Positions 8,400-15,664 of a stretch of DNA of 64,000 bases are shown here, one piece after another. Position 1 is the first letter of the stretch; each line of letters begins with the position of its first letter. Position numbers and translations under genes: made by a program. This stretch comes from Hominiventricola aquisgranensis (GTDB lineage Bacteria > Bacillota > Clostridia > Lachnospirales > Lachnospiraceae), in contig NZ_JBBMFC010000002.1 of NCBI RefSeq assembly GCF_040096225.1, forward strand, positions 62,001 through 126,000. Direction: 5' to 3'. A model generated the notes under the pieces. That model ran no database searches. It saw nothing but the letters and a program-made list of their open reading frames with translations, and was not told where the DNA came from.

Positions 8400-9362
8400 A
8401 TGGGAACTATTTCATATGGAAAACTGGTAATCATAGGAGCAGGAAATGTAGGAAGTGCGATCTTGAATTCAGTGCTTCGGATGAATATTCTGGATGATAT
8501 TGTGGTAGTGAACCGCAATCAGAAGAAAGCACTGGGAGAGGTGCTGGATGCCAGCCATACCACTGCATTTGCGTACAGTGCCAATGCCAATATCCGTGTG
8601 GGTGGCTATGAGGAGTGTGCGGATGCGCAGATCATTGTGATCACTGCAGGTCCGAGCATTACACCGGGAAATTCCAGAGACCGCATGGTTCTGCTGGAGA
8701 AAAATGTAGATGTAATGAACAATATTATGGAACAGATTACCCGTTACACAAAGGATGCGATCATTATTGTTGTTTCCAATCCGCTGGATATTCTGACTTA
8801 TATTGCGCAGAAGAAATTTGATTACCCGGCGAACAAGATATTCGGAACAGGAACTCTGCTGGATACAGCTCGATTTAACAAGATGCTGGGTGATCTGTGT
8901 GGTGTGGATGCTAAAAATGTTACCGGATTTGTGCTGGGAGAGCATGGATCGACCTCCTTTATTCCATGGAACACAGTTAATATTGTAGGGGTTCCGTTCG
9001 ATGAATTCGAAAAGCAGTTTGAACTGAAGGAAAAGCTGGATAAGGAGAAGCTTCTTCATGATACAAAGGTGATCGGACTGGATATTGTAGAACTGAAAGG
9101 TTACACCAGTTCTGGTGTGGCATTAAGTGCCTGCCGTCTGATCGGAAGTATCGTCCGTAATGAAAAATCCGTGGTTCCGGTGTCTACGGTGGTATCCGGC
9201 CAGTATGGAATGAACGGCGTTGCCATGAGCCTGCCATGTGTTATATCCAAGAACGGCATTGATCGGATCCTGGAGGTTCCGTTGGATGAAGAGGGAAAAC
9301 GGGATCTGGAGAAATGCTATCATTACCTGAAATCTACGATTGAAAGTGTATATACGGAATAA
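8400..9362 (+). CDS. L-lactate/2-hydroxyacid dehydrogenase (LDH family)
   Basis: A 320-residue NAD(P)-dependent 2-hydroxyacid dehydrogenase with the Rossmann motif GAGNVGSA and the catalytic His in GEHGST. The active-site loop that reads NQKPGETR in L-lactate dehydrogenases reads SITPGNSR here, so the substrate residue Gln102 is replaced by Ile. The acidic residue that normally follows beta-strand 2 and selects NAD is replaced in VVNRNQ. These changes suggest a bulkier 2-keto acid substrate (as in L-2-hydroxyisocaproate dehydrogenases) and possibly NADP(H). The start at 8400 has a GAGAGGAG site upstream. It lies 57 bases after the ABC-F gene. Confidence 0.82.
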   Translation: MGTISYGKLVIIGAGNVGSAILNSVLRMNILDDIVVVNRNQKKALGEVLDASHTTAFAYSANANIRVGGYEECADAQIIVITAGPSITPGNSRDRMVLLEKNVDVMNNIMEQITRYTKDAIIIVVSNPLDILTYIAQKKFDYPANKIFGTGTLLDTARFNKMLGDLCGVDAKNVTGFVLGEHGSTSFIPWNTVNIVGVPFDEFEKQFELKEKLDKEKLLHDTKVIGLDIVELKGYTSSGVALSACRLIGSIVRNEKSVVPVSTVVSGQYGMNGVAMSLPCVISKNGIDRILEVPLDEEGKRDLEKCYHYLKSTIESVYTE

Positions 9363-9443
9363 AAAGATTCATATGAGCGAAAAGATATCGTTCTATGCAC
9401 TGGACAAGTGAAAATGGTTCGTGCATAAAATGAAATCGATTCA

Positions 9444-9472
9444 TTGACAAATGAAAATGGGTGGAGTATCAT
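9444..9472 (+). promoter_or_regulatory. SigA promoter of the T-box leader
   Basis: TTGACA at 9444-9449 and TATCAT at 9467-9472 are separated by 17 bases. Transcription would start near 9479, just before the T-box stem I. Confidence 0.75.
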
Positions 9473-9478
9473 AAGCAT

Positions 9479-9757
9479 CGTTATATGGAACTTCGCAATG
9501 ACGAGGACGAGTAACTGGAAGGAAATCTACAGAGAGCTGCGATTGGTGGAATGCAGTGAGGAAGCTTCAGCGAAAATCACCTCTGAGCATCTGAGTCGAG
9601 AAGCAAAACAAAAATACCGCGTAGATTCAGACGGTTGACAGTCGTTATTCTGTCGCTCATTATAAGATGAGAAACGAGTGGTCATGAAAATGACAAAAAG
9701 AGTGGTACCGCAGAGGATAGAAACCTTTGTCTCTTTATAGGGGCAGAGGTTTTTTTA
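9479..9757 (+). promoter_or_regulatory. T-box riboswitch, AUC (isoleucine) specifier
   Basis: A tRNA-sensing leader. The AGTA box lies in ACGAGTAACT, the distal loop region carries AGAGAG and GGTGGAA, and the specifier region GAAA-ATC-A aligns with the known GAAA-GGC-A of the glyQS T-box, giving the codon ATC at 9576-9578 (Ile). The T-box sequence AAGAGTGGTACCGC is at 9698-9711, followed by a terminator. Uncharged tRNA-Ile would stabilise the antiterminator and turn on the downstream BASS transporter. The riboswitch class is well supported; the Ile codon is from manual alignment. Confidence 0.88.
9721..9757 (+). terminator. Regulated terminator of the T-box leader
   Basis: AACCTTTGTCTC pairs (with G-U pairs) with GGGCAGAGGTT and is followed by seven T. 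It overlaps the region needed for the T-box antiterminator. Confidence 0.82.
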
Positions 9758-9810
9758 TGCCGGAATGTGAAGAAGCATATACAAATAGGGAAGAGAAAGA
9801 GGAGACTGAA

Positions 9811-10758
9811 ATGAAAGTACTTAAGAAAATCACCGATTTTGTAAGCCGTTATATGGCTGCCATCGTAATCCTGATGGCTTTGGTTGCATTATTTGCACCA
9901 TCAACTGTAAGCTTTATCAAAACAAGCTATGTAAACACATTACTTGGAATTGTAATGTTTGGTATGGGACTGACCCTCAAACCTGGCGACTTTAAGGTTG
10001 TGTTCAGCCGTCCGAAGGATGTTATCATTGGATGTGTTGCACAATTCACCGTTATGCCACTGCTGGCATTTGGTCTGACAAAAGTATTTAACTTAAGCCC
10101 GGAGCTGGCCGTTGGTGTGATCCTGGTAGGTACCTGCCCGGGAGGAACTTCTTCCAACGTTATGACATACCTGTCCAAAGGTGATGTGGCACTGTCCGTT
10201 GGTATGACCTCTGTATCCACTATCCTGGCACCGTTCCTGACTCCGCTTCTGACCAAGCTGTATGCCGGACAGACTGTAGATGTTAACGTAGTAAGCATGT
10301 TCATATCCATCATCAAAGTTGTGATCGTACCGATCCTGCTTGGATTTATTATCAATCATTTCTTTAAGAAATTTACAGAAGCTGCAGTTGAGGTCCTTCC
10401 ATTGATCTCCACTACGGCAATCGTGGCAATCGTAGCAGCTGTTGTATCTGCAAACTCTGCAAAGATCATGACCTGTGGTCTCCTGATCATCGGTGTAGTG
10501 ATTCTCCACAATGTACTTGGCTATCTGGTTGGTTATGCAGTTGGCCGTGTGCTCAAACTGGATGAGAGCAAATGCCGTGCAATCTCTATTGAGGTTGGTA
10601 TGCAGAACTCCGGTCTGGCTACTTCACTGGCAACCGTACATTTCGCACAGTATCCGCTGGCAACCATTCCGGGAGCTGTATTCAGTGTATGGCATAATGT
10701 ATCCGGTGCGATCCTTGCAAACTTCTATGCAAGAACTGCTGAGAAGAAAAATGCATAA
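9811..10758 (+). CDS. BASS-family (bile acid:sodium symporter-like) transporter
   Basis: A 315-residue membrane protein with about ten hydrophobic segments. It has the BASS-family motifs CPGGTSSNV and EVGMQNSGL, which line the substrate and sodium sites. Bacterial relatives such as PanS/YocS types carry keto or organic acids rather than bile acids. The start at 9811 is set by the AAAGAGGAG site. An isoleucine T-box controls it, so a branched-chain keto acid or an isoleucine precursor is a reasonable candidate substrate (inference). It is followed by a strong terminator. Confidence 0.86.
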   Translation: MKVLKKITDFVSRYMAAIVILMALVALFAPSTVSFIKTSYVNTLLGIVMFGMGLTLKPGDFKVVFSRPKDVIIGCVAQFTVMPLLAFGLTKVFNLSPELAVGVILVGTCPGGTSSNVMTYLSKGDVALSVGMTSVSTILAPFLTPLLTKLYAGQTVDVNVVSMFISIIKVVIVPILLGFIINHFFKKFTEAAVEVLPLISTTAIVAIVAAVVSANSAKIMTCGLLIIGVVILHNVLGYLVGYAVGRVLKLDESKCRAISIEVGMQNSGLATSLATVHFAQYPLATIPGAVFSVWHNVSGAILANFYARTAEKKNA

Positions 10759-10770
10759 GTAAAAACAAAG

Positions 10771-10814
10771 AAAAGATCTGCGTTGTGAGAGCATTACAAT
10801 GCAGATCTTTTTTT
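10771..10814 (+). terminator. Intrinsic terminator after BASS transporter
   Basis: AAAGATCTGC and GCAGATCTTT form the stem, extended inward by TTGT/ACAA, and are followed by a T run. Confidence 0.88.
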
Positions 10815-10845
10815 GTAGTGCGGAAAATATGCGCTGCATCTTCCG

Positions 10846-10874
10846 TTGTGCATACAGCGATAACATGTTATAAT
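10846..10874 (+). promoter_or_regulatory. Promoter of the fructokinase gene
   Basis: TTGTGC (10846-10851) and TATAAT (10869-10874) are 17 bases apart. A second TATAAT lies at about 10893. The fructokinase ATG follows at 10920. Confidence 0.55.
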
Positions 10875-10919
10875 TTTTAAAATAATGAGCTACTATAATA
10901 AAATCGTGGAGGATATAAC

Positions 10920-11891
10920 ATGGCAAAACAGGTTGACATTATAGCGCTGGGAGAACTGTTGATTGATTTTACAGAAGCAGGACAGAGTAAAGACGGAAGA
11001 CGGTTGTTTGAGCAGAATCCGGGCGGAGCTCCGGCGAATCTTCTGACCGTGGCAAGCCACATGGGATACAGCACTGCATTTATAGGTAAAGTGGGTGCCG
11101 ATATGCATGGGGCATTTCTGAAGAAAACACTGGAAAAAGAAGGAATCAGTACAGATGCGGTCATTGAGGATCCTGATTATTTTACTACACTGGCATTTGT
11201 GGCGATCGACGAGAGCGGCGAACGGGAGTTTTCCTTTGCAAGAAAACCAGGTGCAGATACACAGCTTACCAAAGAGGAACTGGATCAAAGATTATTATCT
11301 GATTGCAGGATTTTTCATTTTGGATCTCTGTCACTGACGGATGAACCGGCAAGAGGAACTACAATGGAAGCAGCAGCCATTGCAAAAAGGGCAGGTGCGG
11401 TGATCTCCTATGATCCGAATTATCGTGCATCGCTCTGGAAAGATGAGAAGACGGCGGTGGAGGGAATGAAGTCGGCAATTCCACTGGCTGATGTGATGAA
11501 GGTATCCGATGAAGAGTGTCTGCTGATGACCGGAGCTGCAACTTACGAGGAAGCAGCAGATCAGCTTCTTGCCATGGGACCAAAGCTGGTGGCAGTGACA
11601 CTGGGCGGTGACGGTGTGCTGGTGGCAACAAAAGAAGGAAAACAGAGAGTACAGGGATTTAAAGTTCCGGTTGTGGATACAACAGGCGCAGGCGATTCCT
11701 TCTGGGGTGGATTCTTAAGCGGATTCCTTGCACTTCATAAAAAGGTAGAAGATCTGACGCAGGAAGAGATCGCAAGATGTGCGATTCAGGGAAATGCAAC
11801 AGCTGGTCTGTGTGTACAGAAGCGTGGTGGTATTCCGGCGATTCCGACCAGAGAAGAAGTGGAAAAACAATTGGAAGAGGTCACTGCATGA
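10920..11891 (+). CDS. PfkB-family fructokinase
   Basis: A 323-residue ribokinase-fold sugar kinase. The N-terminal PfkB motif region (GGAPANLLTVASHMG) and the C-terminal signature DTTGAGDSFWGGF with the catalytic Asp in GAGD are intact. Sequence features and length match fructokinases (ScrK type) that make fructose-6-phosphate with ATP. A GGAGG site lies 7 bases before the ATG. The stop codon overlaps the next gene by four bases (ATGA), so translation is coupled. Confidence 0.88.
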   Translation: MAKQVDIIALGELLIDFTEAGQSKDGRRLFEQNPGGAPANLLTVASHMGYSTAFIGKVGADMHGAFLKKTLEKEGISTDAVIEDPDYFTTLAFVAIDESGEREFSFARKPGADTQLTKEELDQRLLSDCRIFHFGSLSLTDEPARGTTMEAAAIAKRAGAVISYDPNYRASLWKDEKTAVEGMKSAIPLADVMKVSDEECLLMTGAATYEEAADQLLAMGPKLVAVTLGGDGVLVATKEGKQRVQGFKVPVVDTTGAGDSFWGGFLSGFLALHKKVEDLTQEEIARCAIQGNATAGLCVQKRGGIPAIPTREEVEKQLEEVTA

Positions 11892-12148
11892 ACGAATTAT
11901 ATGAAGCAATCGAACTGAAAATAAAGAGTTCCGGGTATCCACGGAAAATTTCCGGTGCAGATGTGTACAATGATATCTGCGATCAGATCGAAGGAAAAGA
12001 AAATGGAACCTATCTTCTGTTATCTAAGTTTGAAGAAGATGTGGTCTTTGAGTATCACATCACGATTCAGGATGAGAACTTTAATCTGGGCATCCTGACC
12101 ATGCGCACACCGGAAGGTGTGTTTGAAGTAGATTTTGATGCAGAATAG
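11888..12148 (+). CDS. Small conserved-looking protein of unknown function
   Basis: An 86-residue acidic protein beginning MNELYEAIELKIKSSGYP. Its ATG overlaps the fructokinase stop codon (ATGA at 11888-11891), the usual arrangement for translational coupling. It has an alpha/beta pattern with no cysteine or catalytic motif that can be named. It lies between fructokinase and diaminopimelate dehydrogenase. I do not recognise a family; it is reported as real because of its coupling and its even composition. Confidence 0.7.
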   Translation: MNELYEAIELKIKSSGYPRKISGADVYNDICDQIEGKENGTYLLLSKFEEDVVFEYHITIQDENFNLGILTMRTPEGVFEVDFDAE

Positions 12149-12184
12149 CTATAGAGAAAGAGACAACGACCAGGAGGATAGAAC

Positions 12185-13165
12185 ATGAGAATTGGTATTT
12201 TAGGATATGGAAATCTTGGAAGAGGCGTAGAGTGTGCAATCAAGCAGAATCCGGACATGGAGCTTGCCGCAGTGTTTACCAGACGTGCACCGGAGAAGGT
12301 ATCTATTCTGACAAAGAATGCAGAGGTTTGTTCTGTGAATGATATAGAACAGTGGAAGGATAAAATTGATGTGTTGATCCTCTGCGGTGGAAGTGCAACG
12401 GATCTTCCGGAACAGACACCAAAGTATGCAGAGTTATTTAATGTGATAGATAGTTTTGATACCCACGCAAGGATTCCGGAGCATTTCGATGATGTGGATG
12501 CAGCAGCAAAGAAGAGTGGTCATATCGGAATCATTTCTGTAGGCTGGGATCCAGGTATGTTTTCGCTGAACCGTATGTATGCAAATGCAATTCTTCCAGA
12601 AGGAAAGGATTATACTTTCTGGGGCAAAGGTGTCAGCCAGGGACACTCTGATGCGATCCGTCGTGTAGAGGGCGTAAAAGATGGCAAGCAGTATACCATA
12701 CCGGTAGAGTCTGCGCTGGAGGCAGTGCGAAATGGAGAAAATCCGGAGCTTACTACCAGACAGAAACATACCAGAGAGTGTTTTGTGGTTCTGGAAGAAG
12801 GTGCTGATGCAGCAAAAGTAGAAGAGACCATTAAGACTATGCCAAACTATTTTGCAGATTATGACACGACGGTTCATTTTATCAGCGAAGAAGAACTGCA
12901 GAAGAATCACAGCGGAATTCCGCATGGCGGTTTTGTAATCCGTTCCGGAAAGACTGGCTGGGATCTGGAGCACAATCATGTGATCGAGTATAGCCTGAAG
13001 CTGGATTCCAACCCGGAATTCACTTCCTGTGTGATCGTTGCCTATGCAAGAGCTGCATATCGTCTGTATCAGGAAGGACAGAGAGGCTGCAAGACGGTAT
13101 TTGATATTGCACCGGCATATTTGAGTGCAAAAGATGGTGCAGAACTTCGGAGAACACTTCTGTAA
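12185..13165 (+). CDS. ddh: meso-Diaminopimelate dehydrogenase
   Basis: A 326-residue enzyme that reductively aminates tetrahydrodipicolinate to meso-diaminopimelate in one NADPH-dependent step for lysine and peptidoglycan synthesis. The N-terminal Rossmann motif GYGNLGRG is followed by the GGSATDLPEQ and HARIPEHFDDVD regions typical of this family, and the dimerisation and substrate-binding part is full length. A CAGGAGG site lies upstream. It follows the small gene at 12148 by 36 bases and is probably in the same transcript as fructokinase, an unusual pairing. Confidence 0.9.
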   Translation: MRIGILGYGNLGRGVECAIKQNPDMELAAVFTRRAPEKVSILTKNAEVCSVNDIEQWKDKIDVLILCGGSATDLPEQTPKYAELFNVIDSFDTHARIPEHFDDVDAAAKKSGHIGIISVGWDPGMFSLNRMYANAILPEGKDYTFWGKGVSQGHSDAIRRVEGVKDGKQYTIPVESALEAVRNGENPELTTRQKHTRECFVVLEEGADAAKVEETIKTMPNYFADYDTTVHFISEEELQKNHSGIPHGGFVIRSGKTGWDLEHNHVIEYSLKLDSNPEFTSCVIVAYARAAYRLYQEGQRGCKTVFDIAPAYLSAKDGAELRRTLL

Positions 13166-13173
13166 ATAATGAA

Positions 13174-13219
13174 ATATATGAATACCGCAAGATCCATGGA
13201 TCTTGCGGTATTCATATAT
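13174..13219. terminator. Perfect 46-base palindrome after ddh
   Basis: The arms 13174-13196 and 13197-13219 are perfectly complementary over 23 base pairs around the centre CCATGG. The 3' side is AT-rich but has no clean T run. It may terminate transcription or be a cruciform/recognition site. Confidence 0.6.
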
Positions 13220-13352
13220 ATAGTATATTATAAAGTCGAGATTTCATGGAAAAACAGATATAATATCAATAATCATAAATACAAAGAATATCAAAGTGGA
13301 CAGATTAAGAGTGAAACTGATTTCTTGGCAAGAATGGAGGAGATGGAACGCA

Positions 13353-13598
13353 ATGGGTGATAAAAAAATATATGTAATTGCAAAGATTTTTGATCAACAA
13401 GGCTGTATTGCATACCGTTGTAAAACAGTTAACGAAGCGAGGTGCCTTCCTGGAACCTTGGAGGCGATTCGTGAAGAAGGTGTTCAAATTGTTGTGCTGG
13501 ATGATCCGGAAATCTATGCAGAGTATGCACCATACAATTATATTGAGAATGTCAAAGACTTTGTTTATCAGGTTGGAAGACTTAATAAAGCATCTTAG
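13353..13598 (+). CDS. Small DUF6718-like protein
   Basis: An 81-residue protein starting MGDKKIYVIAKIFDQQGC. The pattern of a short beta strand (YVIAKIF), a central helix (LPGTLEAIREE) and the AEYAPYNYI segment resembles small DUF6718-type proteins known from Firmicutes; the match is from memory. The start is the ATG after a GGAGGAGATGG stretch; this spacing is 8-15 bases. It stands alone between the ddh palindrome and its own terminator. Function unknown. Confidence 0.65.
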   Translation: MGDKKIYVIAKIFDQQGCIAYRCKTVNEARCLPGTLEAIREEGVQIVVLDDPEIYAEYAPYNYIENVKDFVYQVGRLNKAS

Positions 13599-13630
13599 GC
13601 CAGGTCTGCAAAGACCTGGTAATTTTTTTG
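13599..13630 (+). terminator. Intrinsic terminator
   Basis: CCAGGTCT and AGACCTGG form an 8-pair stem with a GCAA tetraloop, followed by TAATTTTTTT. Confidence 0.88.
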
Positions 13631-13660
13631 AAAGAAACTGCCACCTTCATGCATATGTTA
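13630..13660 (+). promoter_or_regulatory. Possible ECF-type promoter
   Basis: GAAAGAAACTGCC (13630 on) and GCATATGTTAG about 17 bases later resemble an ECF -35 (AAAC-rich) and -10 (CGTATA-like) pair. An autoregulated promoter is usual for an ECF sigma gene, but the match is loose. Confidence 0.3.
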
Positions 13661-13690
13661 GATGTAAGGCCTTAAGGAGAGAAGATATAT

Positions 13691-14158
13691 ATGTCGAAAG
13701 AAGAATTTGCAGTTTTTGCCGGAAAGTACATGGATATGATCTATCGGGTGGCATATAGCTGGACGAAAAATTCCCATGATGCAAATGATGTGACGCAGGA
13801 AGTTCTGATACAACTGTACAAGACAACGAAGGAATTTGAATCAGATTCCCATATGAAAAACTGGCTGATCAGAGTCACGGTCAATCAATGCAAAATGCTG
13901 TTTCGTTCCCCGCGGAATCACATGGAAGATATTGAAGACTATGCGGAGACACTGGGGTTTGAAGATAAGAGTTATCTGGATCTGTTCTGTGCAGTCATGA
14001 AGCTGGACAAGAAGTATCGGGTTCCGCTACTGTTATTTTACTATGAAGGATATTCCACTCAGGAGATTGCTGATCTGTTAGGTCTACCCGGAAAGACCGT
14101 CAGCACCAGACTTTTCCGTGCAAAAACAAAACTGAAAGTGTATTTGAAGGAGGAGTAA
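13691..14158 (+). CDS. ECF-type RNA polymerase sigma factor
   Basis: A 155-residue extracytoplasmic-function sigma factor. Region 2 (about residues 8-75) contains the DVTQEVLIQLYK segment that contacts core and the -10 element, and region 4 (about 100-150) contains the helix-turn-helix YSTQEIADLLGLPGKTVSTRLFRAK that reads the -35 element. An AAGGAGAG site precedes the ATG. The next gene, 4 bases on, encodes a membrane-anchored partner that should be its anti-sigma factor. Confidence 0.9.
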   Translation: MSKEEFAVFAGKYMDMIYRVAYSWTKNSHDANDVTQEVLIQLYKTTKEFESDSHMKNWLIRVTVNQCKMLFRSPRNHMEDIEDYAETLGFEDKSYLDLFCAVMKLDKKYRVPLLLFYYEGYSTQEIADLLGLPGKTVSTRLFRAKTKLKVYLKEE

Positions 14159-14162
14159 AAGG

Positions 14163-14768
14163 ATGACAGACAGAGAAAAATTTCAAAAGACATTCAGCAA
14201 ATTGCATGCTTCTCCTGATCTGTTGACGGAGGTAGTGGAGATGGCAGAAGAAAAGCAGGTTATAACGAAAAAGAGAAGATATCATATTCCGAAGGCAGCT
14301 GTGGCAGCGATTGCATGTGTGGTTGTTCTGGGTTCTGGGACGGCAGCTTATGCCATGAATGTGGGCGGAATCCAGAGAACCATTCAGATCTGGATCCATG
14401 GAGATCAGACCGATGCCCAGTTTGTTGTGGAAGATGGAAGTTATACACTTGATTATGAAGATGAGAACGGCGAAGCAGTACACAGAGGTGGAGGCGGCGT
14501 TGCCATTGAAGACGATGGAACTGAGCGGTCACTGACAGAAGAGGAACTGATGGAAGAGATCAACAGTCCGGAAGTGGAGTATGAGGAAGACGGCAGTGTA
14601 TGGATTTACTACAAAAATCAGAAGATGGACATTACTGACAAATTTGAAGATGGCGTCTGCTATGTGGAACTGAAAGATGGAGATACGATCCAGTATATGA
14701 CTGTCAAATATCAGAATGGATATGCATTGAGTCCGGAACGTTATCTGACACCAGGAGAATTTAACTGA
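14163..14768 (+). CDS. Putative anti-sigma factor, single-pass membrane protein
   Basis: A 201-residue protein with a basic cytoplasmic N-terminus (about residues 1-42, ending KKRRYHIPK), one membrane segment (about 43-63, AAVAAIACVVVLGSG) and an acidic outside domain of about 135 residues with a Gly-rich stretch. This layout, and its place 4 bases after an ECF sigma gene, is that of an anti-sigma factor which holds the sigma factor at the membrane. No zinc-binding HxxxCxxC motif is seen, so it is not of the ZAS class. Confidence 0.75.
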   Translation: MTDREKFQKTFSKLHASPDLLTEVVEMAEEKQVITKKRRYHIPKAAVAAIACVVVLGSGTAAYAMNVGGIQRTIQIWIHGDQTDAQFVVEDGSYTLDYEDENGEAVHRGGGGVAIEDDGTERSLTEEELMEEINSPEVEYEEDGSVWIYYKNQKMDITDKFEDGVCYVELKDGDTIQYMTVKYQNGYALSPERYLTPGEFN

Positions 14769-14776
14769 GTTTATCC

Positions 14777-14805
14777 TTGTGAAAAACTTAAAATATCGGT
14801 ATACT
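14777..14805 (+). promoter_or_regulatory. Promoter of the FKBP gene
   Basis: TTGTGA (14777-14782) and TATACT (14800-14805) are 17 bases apart. Confidence 0.65.
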
Positions 14806-14840
14806 GTAGAAGATATTTCAAACAGATGGAGGATCACAGC

Positions 14841-15281
14841 ATGGATACCATGACAGGACGTAACGTAGGAAAAACCTGCCGTACACATTACAGAGGAACT
14901 TTTAATGATGGAACACAGTTTGATTCATCTTATGACCGCGGGGAACCGTTGGAGTTTGTCTGCGGAGCAGGTCAGATGATCAAAGGATTTGACGCAGCAG
15001 TAGCTGATATGGAAGTGGGAGAGGTAAAAGAGATTCATCTGATGCCGGAAGAAGCATATGGAATGCCGAATCCGGAAGCTATCATCAAGGTTGAGATTGC
15101 TCAGCTTCCTGGATCAGAAGATCTTCAGATTGGTCAGCAGATATACCTGAGCAACCAGTATGGTCAGCAGTTTCCGGTGAAAGTAACAGAGAAGGATGAG
15201 ACCATGATCACCTTTGACGCTAACCATGAGATGGCAGGAAAAGAGTTGAATTTCAAGATTGAGCTTGTGGAAGTAAAATAG
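14841..15281 (+). CDS. FKBP-type peptidyl-prolyl cis-trans isomerase (SlyD-like)
   Basis: A 146-residue FKBP domain with an inserted-in-flap region, as in SlyD-type foldases that speed proline isomerisation and act as chaperones. Visible family parts are YRGTFNDGTQFDSSYD, the EFVCGAGQMIKGFD active-site stretch, and MPEEAYGMPNP at the start of the insert. The histidine/cysteine-rich metal tail of SlyD is absent. The start at 14841 is set by the ATGGAGGA site 8-15 bases upstream. Confidence 0.87.
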   Translation: MDTMTGRNVGKTCRTHYRGTFNDGTQFDSSYDRGEPLEFVCGAGQMIKGFDAAVADMEVGEVKEIHLMPEEAYGMPNPEAIIKVEIAQLPGSEDLQIGQQIYLSNQYGQQFPVKVTEKDETMITFDANHEMAGKELNFKIELVEVK

Positions 15282-15348
15282 TTTCTGAAAATCTGGACAG
15301 ACTACACTGCAAAGGATGTAAAAGCAGCTACATCAGCAGGAGGCAGTC

Positions 15349-15540
15349 ATGAAGGAAAAGAAAAAGACAAACCAGCAGCTCATTGATGACTATGATTATC
15401 TAGCAAATGCAGCCTCGGTGCACGACTGTACTGGTCTCATACCTGGAGCACCGGTAAATGATGCACAGCGTGAGGCTTATGAAGAGATTTATCCATATAA
15501 GCCGCCAGAAGTAGAGTCGCAGAAGCCAGATAAAAAGTGA
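15349..15540 (+). CDS. Small hydrophilic protein of unknown function
   Basis: A 63-residue, highly charged protein with an AGGAGG site 7 bases before its ATG. It contains NAASVHDCTGLIPGAPVND, a pattern I have no family for, and Pro/Lys-rich ends. It lies 67 bases after the FKBP gene and may share its transcript. It is reported because of the strong ribosome site and clean termination by a hairpin. Confidence 0.6.
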   Translation: MKEKKKTNQQLIDDYDYLANAASVHDCTGLIPGAPVNDAQREAYEEIYPYKPPEVESQKPDKK

Positions 15541-15553
15541 ATCAGAAATGTAC

Positions 15554-15610
15554 TGACAAAATGTCCGAGTTCGTATTAAAAATTGAAAATGCGATCTCGG
15601 ACATTTGTCA
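15554..15610. terminator. Long imperfect inverted repeat
   Basis: TGACAAAATGTCCGAG (15554-15569) pairs with CTCGGACATTTGTCA (15596-15610); the stem continues inward with TCG-ATT pairs. There is no T run, so it may be a weak or bidirectional terminator or a protein site. Confidence 0.5.
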
Positions 15611-15664
15611 ATATGTTAAAACGGTAATCCAAATCAGTACTAGTTAGAGAAAAGAGAAGGAAAA

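Noticed and set aside
9444..9638. A 64-codon frame in the T-box leader
   Set aside because: It lies within conserved stem I elements of the riboswitch and has no ribosome site; the RNA explanation is better.
13169..13360. A 63-codon frame after ddh
   Set aside because: It begins inside the perfect palindrome and overlaps the better-supported small gene at 13353.
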